A DNA stretch of 64,000 nucleotides from Bacteroidales bacterium (GCA_017550405.1 JAFZPH010000005.1:1-64000), one strand, 5' to 3'. Counted from the first letter of the stretch, positions 34,466 through 45,422 are shown. Translations and numbers: made by a program. Notes: generated by a model from the letters alone, not told the origin.

Positions 34466-35611
34466 CTAAGCTTCGGCATGATGGGGTTCGTGAACGGCCA
34501 TGCCGATATACAGTGCAGAAAGCATGGTGAAGACAAAAGCCTGGATGTAAGCCACCAGACACTCCAGCACACTGATAAACACACTGAATACAACCGAGAT
34601 AACGGATACACCCGCACCCACACCCATGGAGAGGGTGTTGCTAATGATGAAGATGATGACCACGAAACCCAGGATGACGATGTGTCCGGCTGTCATGTTG
34701 GCAAATAGACGAATCATCAGCACGATGGGCTTGGTGAACACACCCACCAGCTCGACAATGGGCATGAGGGGGAATATCTTCAGCCACGCAGGGACACCCG
34801 GGGTGTTGAAGATATCAATCCAATAATGTTTGTTGCCACTAAGGTTGGTGATAAGGAAAGTGATGACGGCAAGGGTAGCGGTGACAGCCAAATTGCCAGT
34901 GACATTGGCACCTGCCGGGAAGAAGGGGATGAGACCCATGCAGTTGGTGAAGAAAATGAAGAAGAAGAGTGTGAGCATGTAGGGCAGATATTTCTCATAG
35001 TGCTTCTCCCCTATCATGGGTCGCACTATGCTGTCGCGTACAAATACGACAAGCATCTCGACCAACGACTGGAGACCTTTGGGAGCTTGGTTCTCGCGTT
35101 TTTTGTATCCTTTCTTGGCGACCATGACAATGATGATGAGCAACAAAACGATTATCATGATGGCAGCGGAGACTTTGGTGATGGAGAAATCGAGCGGCTT
35201 GACAACATTGCCTGCAGCATCGAGACGGGGCTGCCCGTTCTCGTCGACACATATCACTTCCTCCTTCTCGATACCACCACCGACAAGACGATAGCCTTTA
35301 TAGTCGGCATGACCATGATGGAACTTGGAGGACATGAAAATGTCGAGGTGACCATCATTAATCAATATCACAGGCAAAGGAATGGCTACGGCATGTTCGA
35401 CACCCGACTTGTCGAAATAGTCGAACATGTGCCAGGAATGAGCATCGGTGACATGGCCGATAATGGTAGAGCCTGGATTGAAACCGGCATCATTTCCTTC
35501 CGCTGTTTCTTCTGTTGCTTCTTCTGCTGCCGCAGGTACCGGCTCCTGAGCAAAGGCCTGCATTCCGAAAAGGAAGGCCAGGAAAAACAGGAATGTGAAA
35601 TACTTCTTCAT
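34466..35611 (-). CDS. atpB: F0F1 ATP synthase subunit a
   Basis: The proton or sodium channel subunit of ATP synthase. The 381-residue protein has a signal-like N-terminus (ending near AFA-Q), a long extracytoplasmic part of about 150 residues usual in Bacteroidota, and then membrane helices. The essential arginine is Arg301 in MIRLFANMTAGH. It lacks the usual neighbours atpE, atpF, atpH and atpA: pgk follows downstream, and a small RHH-like gene precedes. The C-terminus ends VHEPHHAEA. No truncation is evident. Confidence 0.97.
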   Translation of the reverse strand: MKKYFTFLFFLAFLFGMQAFAQEPVPAAAEEATEETAEGNDAGFNPGSTIIGHVTDAHSWHMFDYFDKSGVEHAVAIPLPVILINDGHLDIFMSSKFHHGHADYKGYRLVGGGIEKEEVICVDENGQPRLDAAGNVVKPLDFSITKVSAAIMIIVLLLIIIVMVAKKGYKKRENQAPKGLQSLVEMLVVFVRDSIVRPMIGEKHYEKYLPYMLTLFFFIFFTNCMGLIPFFPAGANVTGNLAVTATLAVITFLITNLSGNKHYWIDIFNTPGVPAWLKIFPLMPIVELVGVFTKPIVLMIRLFANMTAGHIVILGFVVIIFIISNTLSMGVGAGVSVISVVFSVFISVLECLVAYIQAFVFTMLSALYIGMAVHEPHHAEA

Positions 35612-35632
35612 TGTATTAGGTTTTGAGTGTGT

Positions 35633-35905
35633 TTAATCAATGGATTTGGATGTATTGTTGAAAATGTCCACCTGCACGGTGTCGAAAAGACCCAGTTGGT
35701 TCAGCGGCTCGGCTTTGGAAGAGACCGACTTGTACTGCTTCAAGGTCTCGCGAACCATCCGCCTCACGGCCTCAGGACAGCTGATGTGAAACTCTTTTGC
35801 GTAGAGCTTCAGCACCTCACCCTCCCTCTGTGGGAGGGTGATGCTGATTTTTTTCGCTTTCTTGACTTTGGCCTTTTTGACCTGTGAGGTGGTTTTCATA
35901 GGCAT
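35633..35905 (-). CDS. Small lysine-rich protein with ribbon-helix-helix-like region
   Basis: A 90-residue protein, not recognised beyond fold-level similarity. The N-terminus is basic (VKKAKVKKAKK), followed by ISITLPQREGEVLKL and a two-helix part (EAVRRMVRETLKQY), which suits a ribbon-helix-helix DNA-binding fold. The C-terminal tail (about 60-90) is polar. It lies 2 nt downstream of DUF2723 and 21 nt before atpB, so it is likely in the same transcript. It could regulate the operon or be a ribosome-associated basic protein; the sequence does not decide. Confidence 0.6.
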   Translation of the reverse strand: MPMKTTSQVKKAKVKKAKKISITLPQREGEVLKLYAKEFHISCPEAVRRMVRETLKQYKSVSSKAEPLNQLGLFDTVQVDIFNNTSKSID

Positions 35906-35907
35906 AA

Positions 35908-38900
35908 TTAAAAGGTGTAGCCGTGCTGGGCAAGCGCTTGCTTCGCTTGTTCGGCACGGGTGTTGTCATGGAGAATCTCGGTGGCCAAGCGGCTGAGGGT
36001 GTAGAGAATCTGGCAAGATTCCTCAATGTTGGATTTGACTCCGGGCGCTTTGGGCGTGCCGTTATACTGGGAAAAGTATTCCAGGTTCTGATCGTAGTAC
36101 TTATAGATGCCGTCCCAGATAGAGGAAGCACGTTCGGCACCATAGACATCGTAATACAGGTCGATGAGGATTACGCTGTATTTGTCGTAGGCGAAGTTGG
36201 ACTCGGGGAAGTTGGCATCGCTAATCTCAAGCAGCTTGCGTGCGCGCGCAGTGTCGCCTTTCTCCAACAGTTCGCGAGCGGCGATACTGAAGGTTTGACG
36301 CTGCACGGTACCCATATTGATGCTGACGGGATCGACATAAATGTCGGCATTGAGGTTGCCCCATTCCAAAGGATGGAGTTGGCCCTGATCATCCTTGTAT
36401 CCTTCGATATAGTAATCGTAGGTCTCTTCGGAGAAACTCTGAAGATGATACTGATTATCGCGCTTGTCGAAGAGTACGGGCTGAGCCACTTTTGCATCAA
36501 ACGGAATGAGCTTGTAATTCATCCCATCCTGAACAATATAGTTGCGGATAACAGGGAACACATCCTGGATATAGCTGGGGTTCATGATATTGATATCACG
36601 CATAAACTTGTTGGTTCCGATGATATCCAGCATCATGAGCTCGTGACGGAAGAGGCTTCCTTTGTTAATCTGCCACTTGATAACGGGATCAACCTTGTCG
36701 GCAATAGCGGCAGGGATAATACCCTTCTCAACCAAGGCGGGAACATCAAGTGTAATCTTGAAGCGGGTGGTGGGCAGCACAATTGCCTGCTCGCCACGTG
36801 CATCGCGGGAAGTGAACTTCTCAGGATTATCACGCAGCAATGCCAGCACATCGGTCACCTCGAAATAGTCGTTAGTCTTATCCTGCAGATAGATAAGATC
36901 CTTGCCTAAACCATAGAAGTCCTTCGTGAGGGTGAAGGGCATGGCTTCGGACTCATACAGTTTGTTGAAGAGCTGCTCCACATACCAGTGCATGCCCGAG
37001 AGGGTATAGTTGAGGATGCGGACATCGGTGCGGAAGCCTTCAACCTCCTGCGCGTACCAGAGCGGGAAGGTGTCGTTATCGCCGAAGGTAATCAGTACGC
37101 CATTCTTGTCGACGGATGCCAGATAGTTCTTGGCAAAGTCGCGGGCAGCGTATTTCTCCGAACGGTCGTGGTCGTCCCAGTTCTCAGAAGCCATCAAGAT
37201 GGGGGCTGCAAACAAGCAGAGGAGGAAGACCACAGGCATAACGAACTTATACAGCTGTTCTTTCTTCAACAGGCGTGTAATCCAATCGGCAAGGGCCATC
37301 ACTGCCAAACCTATCCAGATGGCAAAGAAGCTGAATGAACCCACAAAAGCGTAGTCACGTTCGCGCGGCTGACGGGGAGGCATGTTCAAATAGATGCCGA
37401 TGGCAATACCCGTCATGAAGAACATGATGAAGACAATGAAAGCATCCTTTTTGTTGCGCATGATATGGTAAACCAGACCACACAGGCCAAGCAACAGCGG
37501 GAGGAGATAATAGACGTTGCGGGCTTTGTTGTTCTTCATGTGGTCGGGAAGATTATCCTGAGGTCCTAAACGGGCTTCGTCGATAGCCTTGATGCCACAG
37601 ATCCAGTTGCCGTTGACATAATCGCGGGTGCCATTATCGTTGAAATAGTGACCCTGGATGTCGTTCTGACGGCCTGCGAAGTTCCACATGAAATAACGCC
37701 AATACATAAAGCCCATCTGGTAGCCATGGAAGAATTTGAAATTCTGAGCTGCAGTGGGTTTATGGTCACCACGGCATTTGCCTGCCCAGTACTCGTAGAA
37801 CTGAGGATGGCGGCGGGAGTTGTCGTCGCTCCACATGCGGGGGAACACACCGGTATGATTCTGACGGTAGATGAATTTCTGCTGATGGGAGGCCGGGATG
37901 TAACGGTCACGACCCTGCTCATCCTTTCCACGCACATATTTGGTATAGCCCTCCTTGGCATCAATCGGTTTGCCAGCGGTGTAGTACTGACCGGTGAAGA
38001 GCGGTGTGTCGCCATACTGCTCACGTCCCAGATATGCACGCATGGCTACGGCATCCTTGGGGGCGTTCTCGTTGAGGGGTGTGTTTGTATTGGCACGAAT
38101 CACCAAAAGGAAGAATGTCGAATAGCCAATAACCAGCATCAAGAATCCCAAGATGGCGGAATTGATAACGGGTCTGTTCTTCTTCTTGGCGGAGGTATAC
38201 CAAAGTCCCCACACAACCAAAGCAGAGAGCAACAGGAAGAATACAATCGTACCCGTGTTGAAAGGCAGATGCAGTGTATTGACAAAGAAGACGTCGAAAG
38301 CGGAGTCGACATTCACTATGCCTGGGATGATGCCCCACAGAATCAAGGCGAGCAACACCACGGAGATAACGCCACTCCAGATGAAACCCTTGACAGTTGT
38401 CTTGGGCCATTTACGGAAGTAGACCACGTAAACAATGGCAGGAACAGTAAGGAGGTTCAACAGGTGGACACCGATAGCGATGCCTACCAAAAGGCAGACC
38501 AATACCAGCCAACGCAATGAGTGGGGATCGTCAGCCTGTTCCTCCCACTTCAAGATAGCCCAGAACACAATGGAAGTGAAGAATGACGACATGGCATATA
38601 CCTCGCCTTCCACAGCTGAGAACCAGAAGGTGTCGCTAAACGTATAAGCCAATGCACCGACAATACCGGCAGCGTATACCGCCCAGGTGCGAACATCCTT
38701 CAAATCGGGGTTCTTGGGGTCGGGAAGCAGATGCTTGGCCAACAAAGTGATGCTCCAGAACAGGAACAGAATTGTAAAGCCACTGCACACAGCCGACATC
38801 ACATTGACAGCATGTGCCACATTCTCGGGTGAGGAAAACATGGAGAACATTCTTCCTATCAACTGGAAGGAAGGTGCTCCCGGAGGGTGTCCCACTTGAA

Positions 38901-39036
38901 GTTTGTTTGCGGTGGCAATGTACTCGCCACAATCCCACCACGATGCAGTAGCTTCGGCAGTGAGGATGTAAACAGCACAGGCTATGATGCATATCACCCA
39001 GCCTATGATGTTGTTCATCAGATGGTATCTTTTCAT
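35908..39036 (-). CDS. DUF2723 membrane protein, possible protein O-mannosyltransferase
   Basis: A 1042-residue polytopic membrane protein. The N-terminal part has about 10 or more hydrophobic helices with the DUF2723 signature WWDCGEYIATANKLQVGHPPG (Asp35, Glu38, before the first membrane helix ends). The acidic pair is where GT-C glycosyltransferases bind metal or acceptor, and the human relative TMEM260 is an O-mannosyltransferase. A soluble C-terminal part (about 640-1042) with TPR-like helices (AARELLEKGDTARARKLLEIS) follows. Its acceptor proteins are unknown. It follows arcA with a 52-nt gap. Confidence 0.87.
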   Translation of the reverse strand: MKRYHLMNNIIGWVICIIACAVYILTAEATASWWDCGEYIATANKLQVGHPPGAPSFQLIGRMFSMFSSPENVAHAVNVMSAVCSGFTILFLFWSITLLAKHLLPDPKNPDLKDVRTWAVYAAGIVGALAYTFSDTFWFSAVEGEVYAMSSFFTSIVFWAILKWEEQADDPHSLRWLVLVCLLVGIAIGVHLLNLLTVPAIVYVVYFRKWPKTTVKGFIWSGVISVVLLALILWGIIPGIVNVDSAFDVFFVNTLHLPFNTGTIVFFLLLSALVVWGLWYTSAKKKNRPVINSAILGFLMLVIGYSTFFLLVIRANTNTPLNENAPKDAVAMRAYLGREQYGDTPLFTGQYYTAGKPIDAKEGYTKYVRGKDEQGRDRYIPASHQQKFIYRQNHTGVFPRMWSDDNSRRHPQFYEYWAGKCRGDHKPTAAQNFKFFHGYQMGFMYWRYFMWNFAGRQNDIQGHYFNDNGTRDYVNGNWICGIKAIDEARLGPQDNLPDHMKNNKARNVYYLLPLLLGLCGLVYHIMRNKKDAFIVFIMFFMTGIAIGIYLNMPPRQPRERDYAFVGSFSFFAIWIGLAVMALADWITRLLKKEQLYKFVMPVVFLLCLFAAPILMASENWDDHDRSEKYAARDFAKNYLASVDKNGVLITFGDNDTFPLWYAQEVEGFRTDVRILNYTLSGMHWYVEQLFNKLYESEAMPFTLTKDFYGLGKDLIYLQDKTNDYFEVTDVLALLRDNPEKFTSRDARGEQAIVLPTTRFKITLDVPALVEKGIIPAAIADKVDPVIKWQINKGSLFRHELMMLDIIGTNKFMRDINIMNPSYIQDVFPVIRNYIVQDGMNYKLIPFDAKVAQPVLFDKRDNQYHLQSFSEETYDYYIEGYKDDQGQLHPLEWGNLNADIYVDPVSINMGTVQRQTFSIAARELLEKGDTARARKLLEISDANFPESNFAYDKYSVILIDLYYDVYGAERASSIWDGIYKYYDQNLEYFSQYNGTPKAPGVKSNIEESCQILYTLSRLATEILHDNTRAEQAKQALAQHGYTF

Positions 39037-39088
39037 AGTTTTAAAGGTAGAATAATTTGTAATTCTGATTGTTTTCTAACTATAATAT

Positions 39089-40342
39089 TCAATCGCGATT
39101 GATAGGCATTGTCATACAACGGGCGCCACCACCTGCACGGGGCAGCTCACTTGCCTTGACAGTGACCACAAACTTGTCATAATCATTCATGTTGACCTTG
39201 CCACTGCACACATCGTCAGCATCCAAGACACTGAAGCCTGCATTGTTCAGGCTTTCGATAGTGTTGAGATTACGCTCATAGCCTATCACCTTCCCATCGC
39301 CCAATGCGAAGAAGTTAGCACCGCTGTGCCACTGCTCTCGGTCTTGATACCACGAATCGTAGCCTCCACAGAAGACCGGTTCCATATCCATACCGCAAAG
39401 TTTGAGACCCTGGAGGATGTTGTCGCATTCTGACACCTTCATCTTTCCATTGTCCAACTCGATAAGCGTGGTGGACTTGCCGGTGAAACGGCCGACTTTA
39501 TCAAGCATGGGTTGATAAACCATACACTGATGACTGCCCAGGAAAGTATGCACCATGTCGAGATGAATGAACGAATCGGGTTTGTGGGGCAATTCCTGGA
39601 CAAGGATACGGAATTGCTTGCGCTCTTGGGCAAACTTATCAGCCAGATATTTGATACCCTTATAATTGGTACGAATACCCAAACCGATGCACATCAAGTC
39701 GGGACCGGCGATTTGAACATCACCGCCTTCTGTCCGTGCACTGGGATTCTCATCCTGAGCACAGAAAGTATTGGCACGGAAATAGTCTTCGAAAATAGAC
39801 TTATAGATAAGTGTCTCGCGCTCGCGGACTTTGAAAGACATTGAATTAATCAGCACTTCATTGTAGACCGACGAAGAGGCGTCGCGAGTGAAGAAAAGAT
39901 TGTAAAGAGGTTTAAGGGTGAAACGAGAATCCTTGAAAGAATGAGGGTCGGTATCTTCATGGAAAGGCACGCCTTCTATCAACTCTTTGGCTAATTGGTC
40001 ACTAGGATGACACATCAACTCGTCGATGAGGTGAGCACAACCGTCCAACTGACAGCTCTTGGTTACAATCACCTGACGCACATCGTCGTTCTCCATCAAG
40101 TCGGCCAGTATTTCCTCAACGTAATACACCTTTGTCCATTTCTCAAATACCCCGCAGAAAGAAGAATATTCCTTGTCAACAATATGTTTGCTGAGAATAT
40201 CGCTGTAAAGCGCATCGTTGGCATTTTCGGGGGTCATTCGCTCAATCTCTATTCCTGGCCGATGCAACAGAACAGCATTAAGCCGCCCATACTCGCTCGA
40301 CACATTTACTGCCGTTTTTACATTATCGTTTTTTTCTGTCAT
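39089..40342 (-). CDS. arcA: Arginine deiminase
   Basis: Converts arginine to citrulline and ammonia. The 417-residue protein has the family motifs FTRDASSSV, EGGDVQI, HLDMVHTFL and a C-terminal catalytic cysteine, Cys409 in GGGARCMTMP. No ornithine carbamoyltransferase, carbamate kinase or antiporter gene lies next to it, so the usual arc operon is not present here. A -7 box lies 72 nt upstream (40414-40421). The DUF2723 gene follows it. Confidence 0.95.
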   Translation of the reverse strand: MTEKNDNVKTAVNVSSEYGRLNAVLLHRPGIEIERMTPENANDALYSDILSKHIVDKEYSSFCGVFEKWTKVYYVEEILADLMENDDVRQVIVTKSCQLDGCAHLIDELMCHPSDQLAKELIEGVPFHEDTDPHSFKDSRFTLKPLYNLFFTRDASSSVYNEVLINSMSFKVRERETLIYKSIFEDYFRANTFCAQDENPSARTEGGDVQIAGPDLMCIGLGIRTNYKGIKYLADKFAQERKQFRILVQELPHKPDSFIHLDMVHTFLGSHQCMVYQPMLDKVGRFTGKSTTLIELDNGKMKVSECDNILQGLKLCGMDMEPVFCGGYDSWYQDREQWHSGANFFALGDGKVIGYERNLNTIESLNNAGFSVLDADDVCSGKVNMNDYDKFVVTVKASELPRAGGGARCMTMPINRD

Positions 40343-40413
40343 ATACCTTAATTAGTTGTTGTACGCTATATTGCAGCATCTTTCATTCATGATACCACAT
40401 TTCGCAGATTCTG

Positions 40414-40421
40414 CAAATATA
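40414..40421 (-). promoter_or_regulatory. Probable -7 box of arcA
   Basis: Minus-strand TATATTTG, preceded by an AT-rich stretch. No TTG is found at the expected -33 position, so the evidence is the -7 box alone. Confidence 0.5.
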
Positions 40422-40639
40422 CGATTTTTTTCTGATACTTTGACATAATATATAGTTTTTTTGCACTATTTTTCAACAATCACACTCCATTCCAGCGCTT
40501 TTCACAAGTGCATCCACCCCTATACAAGATAAAATGAGGAAAGATTTTGGGGGTCCTTTGGGGGACAATCAGACTCTCTCCTATCCCTCTTTTCGTCCTA
40601 TTTCTTTCGTGCAACAAGAGGGATGAGGGCAGGGTTAGC

Positions 40640-40691
40640 TAAAGAGAAAAAGAAAGGGAGACTGATGTCAAGATGACAACCTGTCTCCCTT
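40640..40691 (-). terminator. Intrinsic terminator of the barrel gene at 40721-41434
   Basis: A 9-bp stem AAGGGAGAC (40654-40662) and GTCTCCCTT (40683-40691) is followed on the minus strand by TTTCTTTTTCTCTTT. It is 30 nt beyond the stop codon at 40721. Confidence 0.8.
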
Positions 40692-40720
40692 GCTGGTGTA
40701 GCCCCAGTGTCAGGAATGGA

Positions 40721-41434
40721 CTATCTGAAGGGGATTTGATAGCCGACGGTCAGCAACAATGCAAAGTTGTTGCCAAGCGGAACAGTAGCATTAGAATTGT
40801 TGTTCTCAATGATCTTCAACACATCGGGGGCAGAGTTGACAGCCATGAATCCATAGTCTAGCTGCAACATGACAGAAAGGTCTTGATATTCATAGCCCAC
40901 TCCCAAGAGAAAGCCGACGTCCAGACGATTCATCACATCAAAAGCCGACACTTTCATCTTATAATTCTGGTCGCTCTGCGGCAATCCACGAGTAAACTTT
41001 CTGTCGCTATAAGACCCGAGCAAACCAATATTGACGGCAGGACCCACCGAGAGGAGGGCAAAATGTCCCGGCATACGGATAGGCAACTCATATCGGAAAA
41101 ATGCCAAGATGGGAATCTGGGCATACCAAACATCATAAGAACCCTCACGGATAGACATGTTCTTTTCAAGAACCTCTTTGTAATTACAACCGCGACGGAC
41201 AATGTTGATACCCGACTGCAGGCGGAAAACCTCGGCCATCAACGATGCCGACTGAGTGAAACCATAGGTGACAAAACCTCCAATGTTGGCAGCCAGTATG
41301 GGCGAATTGTCTGCTAAATCATCCACATGGGTGGCAAAACCAACACCTGCACGTACTCCGTAATTCAGGAACTGTGCTTGAGTCGAGGTAGCAAAGGCTG
41401 TGACAATAGTCAATAATATCAAAATCCTTTTCAT
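40721..41434 (-). CDS. Outer-membrane beta-barrel protein, PorT/OmpW-like
   Basis: A 237-residue outer-membrane protein. The start is taken at the ATG 41432-41434 (MKRILILLTIVTAFATS), the fifth codon after a more upstream ATG at 41449. The signal peptide ends at TQA-Q. The mature part is a chain of beta strands: NYGVRAGVGFATHVDD, YDVWYAQIPILAFFRYELPI, ending LLLTVGYQIPF. This is the porin-like fold common in Bacteroidota; ligand unknown. DPP IV lies upstream on the same strand, 60 nt apart. Confidence 0.78.
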   Translation of the reverse strand: MKRILILLTIVTAFATSTQAQFLNYGVRAGVGFATHVDDLADNSPILAANIGGFVTYGFTQSASLMAEVFRLQSGINIVRRGCNYKEVLEKNMSIREGSYDVWYAQIPILAFFRYELPIRMPGHFALLSVGPAVNIGLLGSYSDRKFTRGLPQSDQNYKMKVSAFDVMNRLDVGFLLGVGYEYQDLSVMLQLDYGFMAVNSAPDVLKIIENNNSNATVPLGNNFALLLTVGYQIPFR

Positions 41435-41494
41435 ATTTCTTGAATTCATTGTTTTTCTTTAAATATATTTTTTGTTCCGTCGGAAGATTGTCGA

Positions 41495-43669
41495 TTACAA
41501 TTTGCGATAAATAAAGTCCGTCATCAATTCATACAGGTTCAAGCGTGTGTTGCCGCCGTAAATGCTGTGGTTTTTGTTGGGATAGATACGAAACTCAAAT
41601 TGTTTTCCAGCAGCCTCGAGCGCGGTAACCATGTCTACGGCATTCTGGAAATGGACGTTGTCATCGCCTGTTCCATGCACCAAAAGGTAATTACCTCTCA
41701 ACAGATTGGCATAGTTGAGCGGTGAGTTGTCGTCATATCCGCGAGGATTATCCTGCGGCCGCTGCAGGAATCGCTCGGTGTAGATATTGTCGTAATAGCG
41801 CCAAGTGATGACAGGAGCCACAGCAATGGCACTCTTGAACACATCGTGACCTTTCAGAATGGACAAGGTCGAAAGATAGCCGCCAAAGCTCCAGCCGAAA
41901 ATACCGATGCGGGATTCATCAATCCACTTCTTCTTGCCAAACCAGCGTGCAGCCTCGACAGCATCCTCACATTCCATCCTGCCAAGATTCTTATAGGTCA
42001 TCTTCTTGAAATGGGCGCCACGGCCACCGGTACCACGTCCATCGAAACATGCCACCACATAGCCATGCTGTGCAAGCATGTGGAACCAATAATAGTCATT
42101 GTAGCCATAACTATTTGTCACTTGCTGATTTCCCGGTCCACCATACACATAGAAGAACAACGGATAGCTCTTAGTGGAATCAAAATCAGGAGGCAGAATA
42201 ATATAATAGTTCAGCTCGGTACCCAACGAAGTGGTCAGCGTGCCGAAGGTCTTGTGTCCGACACCATACTCTTTCATGCGCTCTTGGAGATCGGCATTAT
42301 CCTGAAGGGTCTTCAACAGTTTGCCGTTGCTGGTATGCAATGTATACACAGGTGGAGTATTGGCATCGGTAAAGGTGCTGATGTAATACTTGCTCGATGC
42401 ACTGAAACTGGCGCTGTACCAACCAGGCTTGTCACTCAGTTTCTTTTTCTTCTTTCCTTTAAAATCAATGCAGTAGAGTTCGCGATTGATGGGCGACGAC
42501 TCGTGGGAGAGGTAATAAATCATCTCGTCTTTCTCATTTACCGAGCAAATCGAAACCACATCGTACATACCGTCGGTAATCTGTTTCACCAGCTTGCCAT
42601 TCAAGTCGTACATATATATGTGGTTATACCCGTTCTTTTCGCTGGTAATGAGCATATGTTTGCCATCTTTGAGGAACATCCAAGTCTCAGGCACCTCGAC
42701 ATAAGCCTCATCCTCTTCAACATACAACGGACGGATAGCGCCTGTCGTGGCATCGGCCAACAACAACTCCATCTTGTCCTGAAGACGGTTCATGCGCATC
42801 AATGCCAAGGTATTTGGATTCTGAGTCCATTGGATACGGGGCATATACTGATCATTCTGGCTACCAATATCGAGTTTCAGTGTCTTCTGCGACTCAAGGT
42901 CATAAATCAACACATCCACCACCGAATTGTCCTCGCCGGCCTTGGGGTACTTATAGGTATAATTCTCAGGGTATAGCTCTCCCCACATCTGCATGGAGTA
43001 CTGTTTCACACGACTCTCGTCGAAACGGTAGAAGGCAATCTTCTTGCTATCGGGCGACCAATAGAACCCCTGGGTGATACCAAACTCCTCTTCGTATACC
43101 CAGTCAGTAGTGCCGTTAATCACCTCGTTGAACTTGCCATCGGTGGTGACGGCTGTCTCTTTCAATGAATTGAGAGCCATCACATAGAGGTTGTTATCAC
43201 GTACGAAGGCGACCATCTTGCCATCGGGCGAGAAAGTGGTGAGCCGCTGTTTACCCCCGTGCGTCAAGCACTCCATATTGCCGTCGGCAACATTATAGAT
43301 ATAGTAGGTACTCACCCCACTATGACGGTATATGGGCTCAAACTCGGCACTGAGCAGGATTTTCTGCTCATCGGCGGAAAACTCATACGACTCAATGGGG
43401 GGAATGGGACGTACTTTTTTTCGCATGGGGTCGTTGAATGCACAAACCACACCTACCTTCTCCCCTGTTTTGTAGTTATACTTCTCTATTCCTGAACGGG
43501 TCAGCACACAGTAATGCTCGCCGTCTTGCATGGAACGGATTGACGATATACCGCTTGGACGGAAAGTGGCTCTGGACCAAATGTCCTCGAGGGTAATCCT
43601 TTTAGGTTGAGCAGCAAGGGTGCCACATAGTGTGGCCAACGTCAGCATAACAGCAAGATACTTCTTCAT
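41495..43669 (-). CDS. Dipeptidyl peptidase IV, S9 family
   Basis: A 724-residue exported serine peptidase that releases Xaa-Pro dipeptides. The start is the ATG at 43667-43669 (MKKYLAVMLTLATLCGTLAAQ, signal cleaved near AA-Q); the longer open frame upstream is not coding. An N-terminal beta-propeller (about 30-480) precedes the hydrolase domain with catalytic Ser594 in GWSFGGY, Asp669 in HGTGDDNVHF and His701 in NKNHSIYGG. The glutamate pair of DPP IV is plausible in the propeller (WVYEEEFG). It is likely periplasmic. pckA lies upstream on the same strand. Confidence 0.93.
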   Translation of the reverse strand: MKKYLAVMLTLATLCGTLAAQPKRITLEDIWSRATFRPSGISSIRSMQDGEHYCVLTRSGIEKYNYKTGEKVGVVCAFNDPMRKKVRPIPPIESYEFSADEQKILLSAEFEPIYRHSGVSTYYIYNVADGNMECLTHGGKQRLTTFSPDGKMVAFVRDNNLYVMALNSLKETAVTTDGKFNEVINGTTDWVYEEEFGITQGFYWSPDSKKIAFYRFDESRVKQYSMQMWGELYPENYTYKYPKAGEDNSVVDVLIYDLESQKTLKLDIGSQNDQYMPRIQWTQNPNTLALMRMNRLQDKMELLLADATTGAIRPLYVEEDEAYVEVPETWMFLKDGKHMLITSEKNGYNHIYMYDLNGKLVKQITDGMYDVVSICSVNEKDEMIYYLSHESSPINRELYCIDFKGKKKKKLSDKPGWYSASFSASSKYYISTFTDANTPPVYTLHTSNGKLLKTLQDNADLQERMKEYGVGHKTFGTLTTSLGTELNYYIILPPDFDSTKSYPLFFYVYGGPGNQQVTNSYGYNDYYWFHMLAQHGYVVACFDGRGTGGRGAHFKKMTYKNLGRMECEDAVEAARWFGKKKWIDESRIGIFGWSFGGYLSTLSILKGHDVFKSAIAVAPVITWRYYDNIYTERFLQRPQDNPRGYDDNSPLNYANLLRGNYLLVHGTGDDNVHFQNAVDMVTALEAAGKQFEFRIYPNKNHSIYGGNTRLNLYELMTDFIYRKL

Positions 43670-43691
43670 ACCAGATAATAATAAGTTATAT

Positions 43692-43751
43692 GCGAATTGT
43701 GAATTGTCGGGTACGGAACCGAAGAGACCCTTACCGCAATTCACAATTCGC
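43692..43751. repeat. Perfect 15-bp inverted repeat between pckA and DPP IV
   Basis: GCGAATTGTGAATTG (43692-43706) and CAATTCACAATTCGC (43737-43751) are perfect inverted repeats with a 30-nt loop. The arm itself is a direct repeat of AATTGTGAATTG type. It lies 13 nt after the pckA stop codon. It may serve as a pckA terminator or RNA-stabilising hairpin; no T-run follows on the minus strand. Confidence 0.85.
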
Positions 43752-43763
43752 GATTGATAATCT

Positions 43764-45377
<1,614 letters not shown>

Positions 45378-45396
45378 GGTAATTGTTTTTATAAGA

Positions 45397-45422
45397 TCCT
45401 ATAGGGCGAATGCCCTATAGGA
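45397..45422. terminator. Perfect hairpin between ppdK and pckA
   Basis: TCCTATAGGGC (45397-45407), loop GAAT, GCCCTATAGGA (45412-45422): an 11-bp perfect stem. A T-rich run follows on the plus strand, but the two genes are on the minus strand. It may be a bidirectional terminator, or a stem within the ppdK-pckA transcript that adjusts the expression of pckA. Confidence 0.6.

Larger units (their letters stand above)
40343..40720. other. Intergenic region between arcA and the barrel gene
   Basis: Contains the arcA promoter region (AT-rich part at 40400-40480) and, near 40640-40691, the terminator of the downstream-oriented barrel gene. No gene was seen. A GGGGGTCCTTTGGGGG stretch at about 40548-40565 is a partial purine-rich repeat without known role. 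Confidence 0.6.

Noticed and set aside
40343..40720. Riboswitch or tRNA gene in the long intergenic regions
   Set aside because: No cloverleaf, T-loop motif or recognisable riboswitch consensus was found in any intergenic region.
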